This document shows, one piece after another, positions 54,801-63,736 of a stretch of 64,000 nucleotides of DNA. The notes beneath the pieces are model-generated. The model was not told the DNA's origin, made no database searches, and saw only the letters and a list, made by a program, of their open reading frames with translations. The translations under genes were made by a program, and so were the position numbers. The DNA is from Heligmosomoides polygyrus polygyrus (lineage: Eukaryota > Nematoda > Chromadorea > Rhabditida > Heligmosomidae), in assembly GCA_947396885.1 (NCBI GenBank), contig OX377204.1, positions 41,191,975 through 41,255,974 of the forward strand. The letters run 5' to 3'. Every line of letters begins with the position of its first letter. Position 1 is the stretch's first letter.

Positions 54801-55660
54801 CTTGCTTTATTTATTTATTTGTTTATTTATTTATTTATTTATTTACGTCACAGAGCACTTCTTAAGTTTTGGGTAGAGAAACAAAATTGAGCTATGCTGC
54901 CAAAAAAGGCGTAGCAGACAACAATACAAAGATTGGCGACGTTAGTAAATCGAATAAAAATGTTAGAAACAATTCATCTGGATTGCGTGGACCAAAATGA
55001 TTGCAGATTCCCCAAAAGTAACCAGCCCAACTAAAAGGTGATAACGATATCCTCCCAGGTAGATTGAAGGAAGCAATCAACTGTCTTTTCTAGTCAACTG
55101 TGTCGGTCCATCAAACGATTTTAGTGAAATGCTTTGCAGGCTTGTGAGTTCACAGTCTTTAAGTGAGCTTTGCCGTGCCCTGCAGTCTTTAAATGTGATG
55201 GTGATCAGTGAGGCCTGCATGTCTGCGCCAGCCAGCTTCGTCGCCCTTTGGTACCGGAACATCGCTACGATGGCAGCCCCAAGGAACCAGCAGCTAGGAC
55301 AAACAACTTTTGGCATTTTACATCAATAGATGGAGCTGTAGCCAACTCGCGACCAAAAAATAGTTCACATATGGGCCCGACACAACTCCATACAATCCAT
55401 GAGAACTGGAGAACAAACGCCACATGCTGGAAATGAACAGAAGCAATATCCTAAGTTCGAATAAGAATGCAAGGAATACTGCTTCATACAATATGGGGAA
55501 CAGGTCTTCAATCACAATCGAGTTTCACTTCACTTCCCTTCAATTTCAGGCAAGTACGGAGCTACACGACTACAACCACTTGGACTTCATTTGGGGCCTG
55601 CGAGCACCAAATGACATCTACACTCCAATCATCGCAATCATTAACGAAGACCTCAAATGA
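39879..55660 (+). CDS. Secreted acid lipase (lysosomal acid/gastric lipase family), 10 exons
   Basis: Spliced exons: 39879-39965, 40853-40955, 41018-41116, 41860-41974, 42073-42223, 42619-42714, 42979-43137, 44944-45084, 45438-45569, 55550-55660; all junctions are GT...AG, phases match and the total is 397 codons plus stop, normal for the family. Residues 1-17 form a signal peptide ([17 protein letters not shown]); the start was chosen for it. Family blocks: [64 protein letters not shown] (nucleophile Ser166), [30 protein letters not shown] (catalytic Asp340 by alignment with gastric lipase) and [10 protein letters not shown] (catalytic His371). It should hydrolyse triglycerides or cholesteryl esters in lysosomes, gut lumen or secretions, as nematode LIPL proteins do. 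Intron 9 is 9,980 bp and full of transposons; intron 7 holds a mariner. Confidence 0.93.
43507..44485 (-). mobile_element. Mariner element, internally deleted, in lipase intron 7
   Basis: 979 bp between inverted ends TTAGGTTGTCCAGAAAG (left) and TTAGGTTGGCCGGAGAG (right, reverse complement), flanked by TA (43505-43506, 44486-44487). In the - orientation the 5' leader and the first codons of transposase (MAKYSYSKS) are followed directly by the C-terminal part (frame 43894-44124: [22 protein letters not shown], with the catalytic Asp of LLHDN kept), so the middle is deleted. The third catalytic region is frame-shifted. It belongs to the subfamily with the fragment at 32018. Confidence 0.85.
45825..45997. 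mobile_element. Palindromic MITE (~173 bp) in lipase intron 9
   Basis: The two halves are inverted copies over nearly the whole length: ends CCAGGGCGCGGATTCATCAACGAC and CTGGGGCCGAATTCATCAAC (reverse complement), followed on both sides by TTACAGCAATTTAACAGAG and CCGAAAT(T/C)CCTGATAGCG. Related copies at 4067 and 17583. Confidence 0.8.
46035..46334. mobile_element. MITE (~300 bp) with CAGGGTG ends
   Basis: Ends CAGGGTGTATCAAAAAA and (reverse complement) CAGGGTGCATCAAAAAAA. The CAGGGTG start is that of the Tc1-like elements at 17989 and 46405, so it could be mobilised by a related transposase. The interior has no motif. Confidence 0.7.
46335..46404. repeat. AT microsatellite
   Basis: TATTA/TATA simple repeat between the MITE and the Tc1-like element; it replaces the first bases expected at the left end of the latter. 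Confidence 0.85.
46479..46996 (-). pseudogene. Tc1-like transposase, catalytic and C-terminal part
   Basis: Frames 46670-46996 and 46479-46673. Landmarks: [61 protein letters not shown] (expected QQDSAPAH-type block with the catalytic Asp changed), and in the second frame [20 protein letters not shown], the C-terminal block of nematode Tc1/IS630-type transposases. The second catalytic acid and DLNPLDY block are lost, so it is inactive. Confidence 0.78.
47200..47466 (-). pseudogene. Tc1-like transposase, DNA-binding part
   Basis: 88-codon frame starting [39 protein letters not shown] is a helix-turn-helix; then the [12 protein letters not shown] hinge (GRPR-type in relatives) and [16 protein letters not shown], the second DNA-binding helix region. 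The frame breaks before the catalytic domain. Same element as 46479-46996. Confidence 0.8.
47626..47982. other. Lipase intron 9 sequence, nothing recognised
   Basis: About 360 bp between the Tc1-like element and palindromic element C; no motif-bearing frame or repeat ends seen. Confidence 0.45.
47983..49380. repeat. Long palindromic (foldback-type) element C
   Basis: The left arm (47983-48560) recurs as reverse complement at about 48840-49380 with very high identity in the outer 350 bp: CAGTCGTTAGTCCCGACTCGG, CATGCCTGTGGTGCCAATTAGCG, GATCTCCAAGGCAGCCCT, GGGTTTACAAAGGCAG and ACACACTTTCATGTCAGAATTTCGAGCTC blocks. The left arm has an extra ~55 bp (CCGAACTTCACAGATCG ... AGCGGATAACTT) missing on the right. 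The arms meet near 48700. It is related to element B through the GTCGACGCTAATTG ... CAGGCACTGTC segment. Non-coding. Confidence 0.85.
49381..49662. other. Lipase intron 9 sequence, nothing recognised
   Basis: Short spacer between palindrome C and the RTE-A target site. Confidence 0.5.
49676..53079 (-). mobile_element. Full-length RTE-A LINE with 13-bp TSD and intact ORF
   Basis: 3,404 bp flanked by GCTTATCATCGAT at 49663-49675 and 53080-53092. The 3' end consists of TGTATCACC-type tail units; the 5' region of 480 bp is non-coding and starts, in element orientation, with a short hairpin (AGAGAGCC/GGCTCTC, 53043-53062). A single uninterrupted ORF fills the rest. It lies antisense inside the lipase intron 9. 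Clean TSD, intact ORF and a complete tail make this the youngest and potentially active retroelement in the window. Confidence 0.95.
49684..52599 (-). CDS. RTE-A endonuclease / reverse transcriptase, intact, 971 aa
   Basis: Single ORF from the first Met in the element to a stop 8 bp before the element end. Residues ~26-270: AP-type endonuclease with all landmarks, CTYNAR (Asn32), LTETRR (Glu61), VGDFN (Asp168, Asn170) and TGSDH (259-261). Residues ~470-760: RT, with APGPDRI (474-480), [14 protein letters not shown] (533-546), [11 protein letters not shown] (600-610), [12 protein letters not shown] and the catalytic FADD (699-702). The tail has [16 protein letters not shown] and [15 protein letters not shown]. 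The protein should nick chromosomal DNA and copy its RNA by target-primed reverse transcription. Length and domain order are normal for RTE. No stop or frameshift was seen. Confidence 0.95.
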   Translation of the reverse strand: MGRTSTERLLKSQGLTRLRKLRRTRMTICTYNARTLASEASVEDLMMQARKIKYDVIGLTETRRHHPLHAAYDSGEELFLGTCDSRGVGGVGVLVNTHLAMNIDSYESLTSRIGRLRLKRCGSVPALTVFVAYAPTSDYDDEDVEAFYVELEKFYKEDHTFYKVIVGDFNAKIGPRRSPEELHIGTHGLEWNEQGERLSEFIMSTKTIHGNSQFQKPPSLRWTWESPGGQFHNEIDHIIFNRKYCLTDVSVVPKFYTGSDHRLLRARFRFSRQGEKAAKFKKRNPRTTINWDLYTSLVGLWEDAVVDNVDEEYDRFVHHLHDSAKGAESLKTTKRRLSPETLELIRQRGAARASGNYQLTSELAKLCRAAIKEDLKERRAEVLAEAAEAGLSIRNARRNFANFKTKMTALRRPDGTITSSRRTMEKVIHDFYSDLFDSHVHLPPCHLPQDGYVVPSVLPSEIRHAISSVKKRTAPGPDRIRPEHLKYLPPALINTLARLFTRYLSECKVPSQWKTSKTVLLYKKGDVHDIGNYRPICLLSVVYKLFTRVILNRISRTLDEGQPCEQAGFRRGFSTIDHIHTITKLIEVSREYKLPLCLTFIDLKKAFDSVETEAVMEALLTQGVPTQYIRVLRELYSGFTTKISPFYNDVVIDVKRGVRQGDTISPKLFSATLENVMRELEWEDMGVKVDGRQLHHLRFADDIVLITPSISQAERMLADFDRVCGSVGLQLNLTKTMFMKNGWVSDAPFSLNGTNISECSSYVYLGREVNMANDLAPELSRRKRAAWGAFKSVEEVAKKTKNVRLRAHLFDSTVLRALTYASETWAIRKQDEHAISVAQRGIERTMLGVTRLTQVREGLRSSELRRRSKIRDAVAWAKSSKIRWAGHVMRFADTRWTRVVTDWIPRDVKRTPGRPPTRWSDFFVKALNDRCDALRVPRARRIHWTTLARDRDEWRRCWRPLEQDDDQRDDR
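53093..53680. other. Lipase intron 9 sequence with an unassigned frame
   Basis: A 109-codon + frame (53300-53629) contains [11 protein letters not shown] and [13 protein letters not shown] cannot assign it. It has neither the splice phases nor the sequence to be a lipase exon. Confidence 0.4.
53690..54260 (+). pseudogene. RTE-C fragments, rearranged
   Basis: 53690-54050 corresponds to the end of the RTE-C RT and beyond ([48 protein letters not shown]) with stops. It is followed at 54068-54230 by endonuclease sequence that should precede it ([17 protein letters not shown], [25 protein letters not shown]), so two truncated copies or a rearrangement abut here. Confidence 0.75.
54711..54746 (+). 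ncRNA. Hammerhead-ribozyme-like motif
   Basis: Stem I GGCT/AGCC encloses CTGAAGA (conserved CUGANGA core), stem II GGCG-AGAA-CGCC with one extra A at its base, GAAA, then a palindromic ACGT that could form stem III only between two copies, then T as the cleavage-site base. Minimal hammerheads with near-absent stem III that act as dimers are known from Penelope-like elements. The extra A and lack of a second copy nearby leave activity doubtful. Confidence 0.4.
54803..54845. repeat. (TTTA)n microsatellite
   Basis: About ten TTTA units with one variant, close after the hammerhead-like motif; it may be the tail of the repeat carrying that motif. Confidence 0.9.
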
Positions 55661-56815
55661 GCTTCCCATTAAATCTTAGATAAAGCGTGCTTTCCATGAT
55701 AATTTTGAGTGCTCTTTGAAGAAAAAAGATCGCGACGCTGCGCCGACAACTAAATAAATAAATAACTCAGATTGCGTGCAGTTGCAAATTCATGTAGATG
55801 GGAAAGCGCTGCACGCATCTGCAAGGCTCTTCAAGGCTCTAGGCTTGAAGTAGTCCCGAAGTCCCGTTTCGTGTGTTTCTACGCCTATGCATTCTACATA
55901 ATGTAGCTGATCAGAGGTTTGGTGAATGACGCACATAACGGAACTCGTGGGGAATAAGATGAGCATGCTTCCGTCACTTCAGACGCACATCACGGTGTGC
56001 CATCTCAGAGTTCGTGACAACAGAAATTCGGTGCTATCGGTGCTTCATCATGCTCCCCTTCGAATGAATTATAAAAATAAACCGCAATTTGTTGTCGCCG
56101 TCAGTTGGCGCCATTTTAGAGCGCGCTAGTTACATCGTGCGGCACAATCACACTGTTCCTTGCGAATTGTCACCAGACTTCCAATATTCTCTTCTACAGT
56201 CAGCACATTGTGATGCACTTGTTAGGGATGCTCTTGGTTGTCACACTGAAGTGGCTGCTGTGTGATCTTTTGCACATCTAGAAGAGCTGCGACACACTTA
56301 ACATTGGACCGCATCCTGTAGTTCTTCATGCAAAGAACGCTCTGCCTCTTTCTTGGAAGAAGCAAGCAATAGGGGTGTTGAAGTATTTGAAGAACCTTTT
56401 GCATGGTGTCGTTCTGATTACTGACGAGAGCCAATTTTAGGTTTAACCTTTTTCGAAACTCGAAAACAGACTGAATATTTGTAGTTGCATGTGGGAAAAT
56501 ATTGGCTCGTTTTCCAGATCCCTTAGGTTGTAAACTCGCTCACCCGGTTGTTGACGTCGGTCTGCACCGTTAGGTAGAAATGGATGGTATTACCGCTTTT
56601 CCACGCTGTTCAGCACTTCCATGCCTATTCGAAAGGAGTTCATCCTTTCAGCCTTTTTCTGGCCTTCCTTTTATTCATTGTTAGAACTTAAAACCGCGAA
56701 GGGAGTTTTTTTATAATTTCTGATGCGGCCGATTCGGAAACCTCTCTTGTGAGCATTCCCCAGAAAAGGGTTTCAACCTACCATGGAACTTTGAAAGATG
56801 ACCTAGGTAGCTGGT
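55661..56815. other. Lipase 3' region and intergenic sequence
   Basis: An AATAAA at about 55753 could be the lipase polyadenylation signal (93 bp after the stop). Nothing else is recognised up to the first 22-bp array. Confidence 0.5.
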
Positions 56816-56937
56816 GCGATCAGGGGAGAAAATGCCCGTGACCAGGTAGAAAATGCCCGCGACTAGGGGAGAAAATGCCCGCGATCGGGGGAGAAAATGT
56901 CCATAGCCAGGGAAGAAGATATCTGTGGCCACTGAAC
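56816..56937 (-). repeat. 22-bp tandem repeat array, left
   Basis: About five units of GAAAATGCCCGCGAC(C/T)AGGGG-type sequence. The same unit occurs in opposite orientation at 58124-58271. Confidence 0.9.
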
Positions 56938-58123
56938 GGTTTCCGATAGGGTCCCCTACAACAACCACTACAACAAAACACATGGTAATTACGTGGACAG
57001 GGATACGGTATTTTTCTCATGCCGTCGAGTAGGGGGCATGAGAAATCGTGGGCGTGGCAACTGAAACTGTGGCACCATCACTTGGATTCCCTAGCAGACT
57101 TGATGGCCTTACCGTGATAGAGAAGCTTTGGAGAATATGAGGAAACATTCTCGTTACAATAGGCATGCTCAACGGTTAAATTAGTACCAACGGTGTTTTA
57201 TGTGAAAAGAACACTTGAAAACACTGAAAGGAGCGAAAGAAGCGTTTTCGCCCAAATCTCAATTTCTAGAACGTAACACTAGAAAACAAACACATGAACG
57301 GAACCTGGTAACTTAGAATTACTTTTCGAAGCATTGAGCTGCGGAACTGTAGGCCACCTCAATTTCTGAGTTTGTTTTTAAGCCGCATGAGCGCCACATG
57401 GAGTGAACAGTAAGGTACATGCACTTCAAAGTCATTAGAGTAGAAAATAAAAAAAATGGCAGAACTTATTTGGGAATTTATTTACAAATTGGTTTTTAGG
57501 TTTTAAAGAGGTTTTACTGAGTCTTTCTGATGAAATCTTTATTTCTGACCAATCATTCCCTTCTTTACTAAAGCAGGATTTGAACATAGATACCTCAACA
57601 TTCATTGCTTTTCAAGTGATTTTCATCTGATACACCCTTGGTATCGTAAATACTTGTTGTGCCCTTTTTTATTAAAGTTTTTCTCAGTACAGGATTTCTA
57701 TTTTGATTCGCTTTGTTGCTGTTTTTCTGATATTCCCACGTATCTGAATAAAGGATTTAAATATCTGAATGGTTAGTTGCAACTTAGGTTTTACCAAAAA
57801 ATGACCAGAACCTATGGTGTAGCACTTCGCCAAAATCTTTCAAGCCACCTTCTCGAAATATAGTGTTTTTCGAACATGAAATTTTGCGATCAACTTCTTA
57901 TTAAAGCTTTGGTACGAATGAAACGTTGCGAAAATAGACCATTGTATAATTAAACTTCTAAAATAACGATACGTCCGGTTAAGACTCTTCTAATGTACGG
58001 TTCTTTCCACAGTTTCAGACTTTTCTTAGTTTCCTAAGTGGTGATTGCCACTCAAAGTTGTTTCCTTTATTACGACGCTTTTGCTATTCACCACATGATG
58101 GTGTGCTATAGATTCTTCTCGTC
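56938..58123. other. Sequence between the inverted 22-bp arrays
   Basis: 1.2 kb, AT-rich, no frame with a motif. Possibly the interior of an element whose ends are the two arrays. Confidence 0.45.
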
Positions 58124-58271
58124 GACCCGGGAGTTTTCTCCCCTGATCGCGGGCATTTTCTCCCTTGGTTGCGCGCGTTTTCTCCCTGGTTGCGGGCATT
58201 TTCTCCCCTGGTCGCGAGCAATTTCTCCGCACGCAACGCGCGCCGTGAGATTCGGGCATTTTCTCCGTAGA
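58124..58271 (+). repeat. 22-bp tandem repeat array, right, inverted
   Basis: About six units of CGGGCATTTTCTCCCCTGGTCG-type sequence, the reverse complement of the left array's unit. Confidence 0.9.
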
Positions 58272-59189
58272 CCGTTGAATCCTGGGATACTTATTATAAA
58301 AAATACACGTCAGTATTGCAAAACGGACATCCTCAACAAGCTTAGAACTGTTAGTATTTATTATTACAATGGATTCTTCTTTTGGTTTGTTCTGTTGGCC
58401 AAAAATTCGACATGAATTTAGCCAGAAAAGGTGCTAAATGCCAGAAAGGGATCAGCACTCCCAATGACCCGCAGTCGCAAATTTTGAGCGAAACCGGTTA
58501 CACGCTACCGTAACCTTCCGATGCTCTTCACCGCCGCGAATTGATGCACGCAAACTACCGATAAACGGGACCCTCGAGGTGCAGTACCATCACCAAACGC
58601 CTCGTGACCTCAGGTGTTGAAACGATTTGAAATACCGAGAGGCGGCAGAATGTGTAGTTAGTGGTCCGGGCAGACTTGGTACTCCTCGAAGATGTTTCGT
58701 CAAGCTCGTTAGTTGAGCGCAAAATGTGCTGCAGTATCAGTGTTTGTTTTGGGTACGATTTTGAGTTCCTTTTCGTCGAGGATAAGATTTGTTGCCTGCA
58801 GCACTCTTCCACATATGAAGAAACATAGTCGCTTTCCTATTCTCATGAACACCGAAGTATTGAGAGTTGGTATCGGTAGGCTGAGCGTGGAGTAAGCGAG
58901 GATGATCGTGATGGGGTCAGGATCACATATTTTGCCCGAATTTGGTATACGGGGCTATTTGGGGTGCCGATCACTAGCCCGAAATTCATTTTTGATCTTC
59001 TTCATAATGAGAAAAAAATTGACTTACAGCACCTTCTCGTTGAAAAACACCTCAGGAAACTTACATTACCTCTAACCATGTTTTTATTTTTTGTTTTTTT
59101 GTTTTTGTTTTGTTTTGTTTTTTGAAGTTTGTGTTGCAAAGGGGAATGCGAAGTGTTGCCGAATACAAACCACATCATGCAAAGCAGAG
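58272..59189. other. No gene recognised
   Basis: Short frames only. A segment at 58905-58960 (GGGGTCAGGATCAC, CTATTTGGGG) resembles the centre of palindromic element A and sequence at 5200-5250, so it is probably a fragment of that family. A T/G-rich tract lies at 59083-59125. Confidence 0.45.
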
Positions 59190-59258
59190 TTCCCCACTGG
59201 GAGCCGAACCCATGCTTTTCTCTCCTAGAGCGAGAACCTCACCACCGGACCACCCGAA
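59190..59258 (-). tRNA. tRNA-like sequence (pseudogene or SINE head)
   Basis: On the - strand: D-arm region GGTGGTCCGGTGGTGAGG, anticodon arm with four pairs around the loop CTCTAGG, T arm ATGGG-TTCGGCT-CCCAG. The acceptor stem pairs poorly (three good pairs) and the B box GGTTCGGCTCC has one deviation. The loop would place CUA as anticodon. Similar to tRNA-Glu/Gly in its arms. Not a normal functional tRNA gene. Confidence 0.4.
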
Positions 59259-60461
59259 CGACGATGCTGTAGTGATAAACTGCGCTTATAAAAAGCTCAA
59301 CGAGCACTCACGCAGTCAGCGACCAGTCGACATGGTAAACATTAAGAGGTCGAAACTCGTTCGGGAGGTGAAATTTGCAATTTTAACTCGGACATCATTA
59401 GTCAGAACCCGAGGCCCTATCCAGCTGCCTAGGCCTCCTTACAGGGTTCCGTTAGAAGTTGAAATCCTTACTTTCAGATATTACCTTGTTGAATAATGCT
59501 CGAGTGTCGTTCTCATGCAATGCGAAAGATTTGGAGAAGGCAGCGTAGGAGTTCCATAAACTCCTGCATACATCATCAAATGCTCTTTGCCCAACTACAA
59601 AACCCGTCACTTTTACATCCCTCTTATGTTTTCCTTGCGTGATTACATAGTTAGGTAAGCAGCAAAATACGATTTCAGACTTGGATTTTACTGGCGAAGT
59701 GGAGAGGCATGCCACTGAGGGAGGTAACTTGCCACTGACAGAATTCTTTTAAATAACCTGAAAACTGAAATATGTTCGAGGACTCGAATGCTGCTTTGAA
59801 AATGAAAAATGAAGGTTTCAGAGCTTTCTGTTATGAGATCTTTCGGGTTTTATTGCGGTCCTGACTATGAGCGTGTCAAATCTGCATTTAGAGCTTCTAC
59901 ATATTGCTACTACTCATCGTTCGTAGAAGAACTTCATCTAATCACTATTTGTAGAAAAGCCGCTCAAGGTAGCTTGCCTCAGAGACTTCGTCATCAGAGC
60001 TCTTAACAGATAGATGGATTTTGCAATATTTATATTCAGAGTGCCTAAATGTCACAAGAGCGATGGTTAGCAAATGTACGCGAAACATCTGGGGCACAGC
60101 GATGGTTCTGTGCCTTTCCGAATGTTCCGTAACATCACGGACGATCACACACCGGTTACCAACGGTACACACAACATAATGTGGAGGCAACGCATTGCCA
60201 CCAATAAAGCTGACAATGCTCGTGCAGGAAGAAATGTGGTAGGATGGGAAATCACGCGGAGCACAACACTGTCCACAAATGCTATCAGAAGAGGTCTTTC
60301 ACATGCGTGAGACGGGAATGTGGGTGCAGACCATCTGGAATGCATATCGAAGGAGAATCATTCGAACACTCTAAGGTATACAAGAGGGGAGACCAGGAGA
60401 ATTCCCAGGGAGTCTCTTGAGTGTCGTGATCACGCGTTGTCGATGAGTGGTTGAGTCGTGT
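59259..60461. other. Intergenic between the convergent lipase and cal-1 genes
   Basis: No motif-bearing frame or repeat found. Would contain the 3' UTR of cal-1; no obvious AATAAA was found close to its stop on the - strand. Confidence 0.5.
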
Positions 60462-63400
60462 TCACCGCTCGGACATCATTTTCACGAACTCCTCGTAGTC
60501 GATCTCGCCGTCTCCTGGAAGGGACAGCTTTAGGCATCCGATAGTGTGTGCAGTACAACAACGAGAACACGATAATGTGGTTCATTTCATGTTTGGTGAG
60601 GTCCACCCGCATCAAATTGCACTGGTCTGGTGGACAGTTTACTCAAGCGTGCCTAGACTAGACCTATCCTTACGTCCGCCAAGTTTCGTAAAACCCCTTC
60701 ATCCAACTTGAACAACGGCTATTATTATTTAGAAGCAGATAAATTATCGGTAAAACGACCCTTAACCACCTCCGCTAATTTTATTCTTGTACGAGAGGAC
60801 TTTCTTCGCACCAGAAATGCTCACTAGAGGTTGGAGCTTCAATTACTTTACCATCAACCAACCAAAAAGCCAAAAAACGGGGTAAGCTATGGTCCTTTAA
60901 TTAATCCCTGCATGGAAAGCACCGGGCATTTTAGTTCTAAGCGTATTATGGAGGCATACTAAAAACAAAAAAAAAGTAAAAAAACCCTGCGTAACTGGAT
61001 AATACATTGAATTATGGTCCTCAACCGATTGACCTCTCACAGCTTCATCTTCAGCAGACGGGAGTAGTACCAGTTTTTCATCTACTGCAACCCCACGGGA
61101 TGCATCTCCATACCTGGGGAAAAGGGGGACTTGGGGAAAAGCGTAAGGTCCAAGACAAGATGTTGCAATTCTAAAAGACTAGTTCGGAAGCAGGATTTTT
61201 CTCACCTAATTTCAAGGAGTTCATGTTGTCTTAACTCCCATCACACAACAACTCCCAACAAGCTATAGTTGACTAAAACCAGCGCTTCACTGCGAAACGG
61301 ATTTGCTTAACTCAAATTAAAGGAGTTAGGGCTTTAAAAACAAACATCAAATGCTCTCTGGAATGCGCCGTGACATTTGGTTGACTGTGATACCGCGGAG
61401 AGACATGTATGTATAAATAGTACCAGCCGGTAAATGGATATGTTTTTCATTCCCAGAAATGATTGGTTGCAATTTTCAAATAATAAGATGGCACCATATA
61501 GGGATGAAAGGCTTCCTTACCCGGTGTGCTATGCGATGCTAGAACAAATCTGCATTGCGTTCGAGACCGGTGTCATTCGCCATTTGCGTTTCATCCTTAC
61601 TGTCTCACGCCTTAGGGTAACAGATGCTCTCAGGGCAATGACCTGGCTTTTCCGCGCTTGCACATATCGTTGAGGGTTTCCATGTTAAGGTATGGGACAC
61701 GGACCTATGAAGGCCTTGGTTAGCTCTAATAGCGTGAATGACCCACAAGCATCACTTTAGCCGAAATTGCTGAAGATTCTTACCGTCAACATCAACTTCC
61801 CGAATCATCTCGTCTACTTCTTCCTCTGAGAACTGCATTCCCATGTGAATCTGAAAGATGAAAGTTACTAGATAGTAACTTTTATATAGTAACGACACTA
61901 AGGTGTACACTGGAATCAGGATTCCTAGATGGGTGAAGAAAGAATAGGAGCTGCGGAATGTTAGTGGGTCATGAATTGTTCCCTTTGCTGCGCATACCGC
62001 ACGGTTTAATGCAAGGTCTTTTGTCGAGAAAGAAAACGGTAAAGTTCAAAATTTTGTTGTACTTAATTTCAGTGCCAACCAACTAATGTTTAACGCTCAA
62101 GTGTTTCTTTTTTCCTTTCACCATATCACAGAATTTCTGCTTTTAATGGGTTTCATCTCCGAAGCAATGAAACATTGATTTCGTATTGAATACCACATGC
62201 AGACGCTTAACTAGGGCCTCTCGTCATTAACAGGTTGATGACCGGGCGATTTTCCGGTGCCTGGCGCGTGGGACCCATCGAGTTTTGCGATGTCGAGCGG
62301 CGTTTGCCGATTGAAGCCACTACTTTTCGAGAAACAGAATGCAGATACCGCAAGTTGTTTTCGTGGACCACGCTTTCCATAATGTCTAAGGATGAAGTAC
62401 ACAAAACACAAGGAAGTTCTTCGAAAGATTTGAAGCCAACTAGAAAAATAAATTACAAAGTTGTGACACGACATCGTGTCACACGGCCCCAGCGTGTCAA
62501 CAAACATGGGATCTGATGATGCCGTTGAACGACTCGCTGCAACAAATGGTTGCAGCTGAAGCACTCACTCCCCTCACTCACTCAAACGAAGTTTCTGTGC
62601 TAGCTCTCTGACATCAATGCCCCGGCTTCGAAGTGCAATGCCCCTGGCCACGTTTTCGCAAATTAAGTTTCCGTTGTGCGGCTGTTAATCCTCGCCGCCA
62701 GTGGGACACATGGCGCGAAAGTCTCTCCGACCCCGTCGCAGATCTCCCGACATGCATTAATCGTGGGAAAACAACTTCACTCAAGCGAAGTGGATTGGTT
62801 CTTGATCACCATACCATGAAGTATCGGAACTCCTGAGCGGTGATCACGCCGTTCCCGTCCTTATCGAACACGCGAAATGCTTCCCGAATCATCTCCGAAT
62901 CGGTTTCCTGCAACAACGAAAATCAGGGCATAGACCGAATACAGAAGGCACTGCAGGCCTGTTTTCTAGAGGGTTATCTGCTGAGGTGTTTTTTCGAAAA
63001 CATCCAACACTGCTATGAGTGTTATATTGTATGTATAAGAATAAGCCGTGAAATATTAAACGGAAGCACAAACCTTCATCATCCTCTTCATCATTACGCA
63101 GAACTCAGGGAACTCGATCTGACCGTTGCCATCCATGTCGACCTCATTGATCATCTCCTGGATCTCCTAAACCCGATGACAATTCTAACGTTCCTCGAGT
63201 GGTATCAAGAAAGGTCAACCATCCCCTCTCACAGATTTCACACGAGACAAGGGAGGTCCAGCTTCCATAAATTGGCAGTTCAAGTGAGATCAACGCTGTG
63301 ACGAGACCTAATCTCGGTGCGACCGACATTATCGACCATCCCAACTTCTCATATCCTCTCCATACGTCTGAACACCACCTATTCCTCCGCAGTGTTGTGC

Positions 63401-63723
63401 AAAGGGGAGCGGAGTTCTTGGCAGATGAGTCTTGGACCTGTTACAGTGGGACCGATGGGACCTGTTGCATACCTGCTCCGTGGGGTTCTGCCCAAGTGAG
63501 CGCATTGCGATCCCGAGCTCCTTAGTGGAGATGGTCCCGTTGCCGTCCTTGTCGAACATCATGAACGCCTCCCGAAACTCGTCCACCTCCTCGGGCGTCA
63601 GCTAAATTACTGCAGTGATTCTCGGTCTCAAGTGCAACGCCGATTGAGGAACCCCACCTGTTTGATAATGTCTTCGTTGAACTGCATCACACCGCGAGCA
63701 GCCGAATTCGATGCGAGCGTCAT
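60462..63723 (-). CDS. cal-1: Calmodulin-like EF-hand protein CAL-1, 6 exons, 166 aa
   Basis: Exons (- strand): 63723-63658, 63601-63473, 63166-63074, 62907-62815, 61850-61784, 60514-60462. All junctions are GT...AG in matching phases. Protein: a 22-residue N-terminal extension ([22 protein letters not shown]) then calmodulin fold with four canonical Ca2+ loops at residues 39-50 ([12 protein letters not shown]), 75-86 ([12 protein letters not shown]), 111-122 ([12 protein letters not shown]) and 147-158 ([12 protein letters not shown]); every liganding position is occupied. The linker [17 protein letters not shown] and the C-terminus VKMMSER are those of nematode CAL-1 rather than of CMD-1. 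It should be a Ca2+ sensor in the cytoplasm; its targets are not evident here. An AG acceptor 12 bp upstream of the ATG suggests trans-splicing or an upstream exon. Confidence 0.96.
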
Positions 63724-63736
63724 TCTTTCTTTCCTC
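63724..63736 (-). promoter_or_regulatory. Splice acceptor just upstream of cal-1 start codon
   Basis: On the - strand CTTCCCTTGCAG is followed by AGGAAAGAAAGA and then ATG. No matching upstream coding exon is seen in the remaining 260 bp of the window, so a spliced leader site or a distant 5' exon are the options. Confidence 0.5.

Noticed and set aside
56222..56434. 70-codon - strand frame
   Set aside because: No motif; the opposite strand is equally uninformative.
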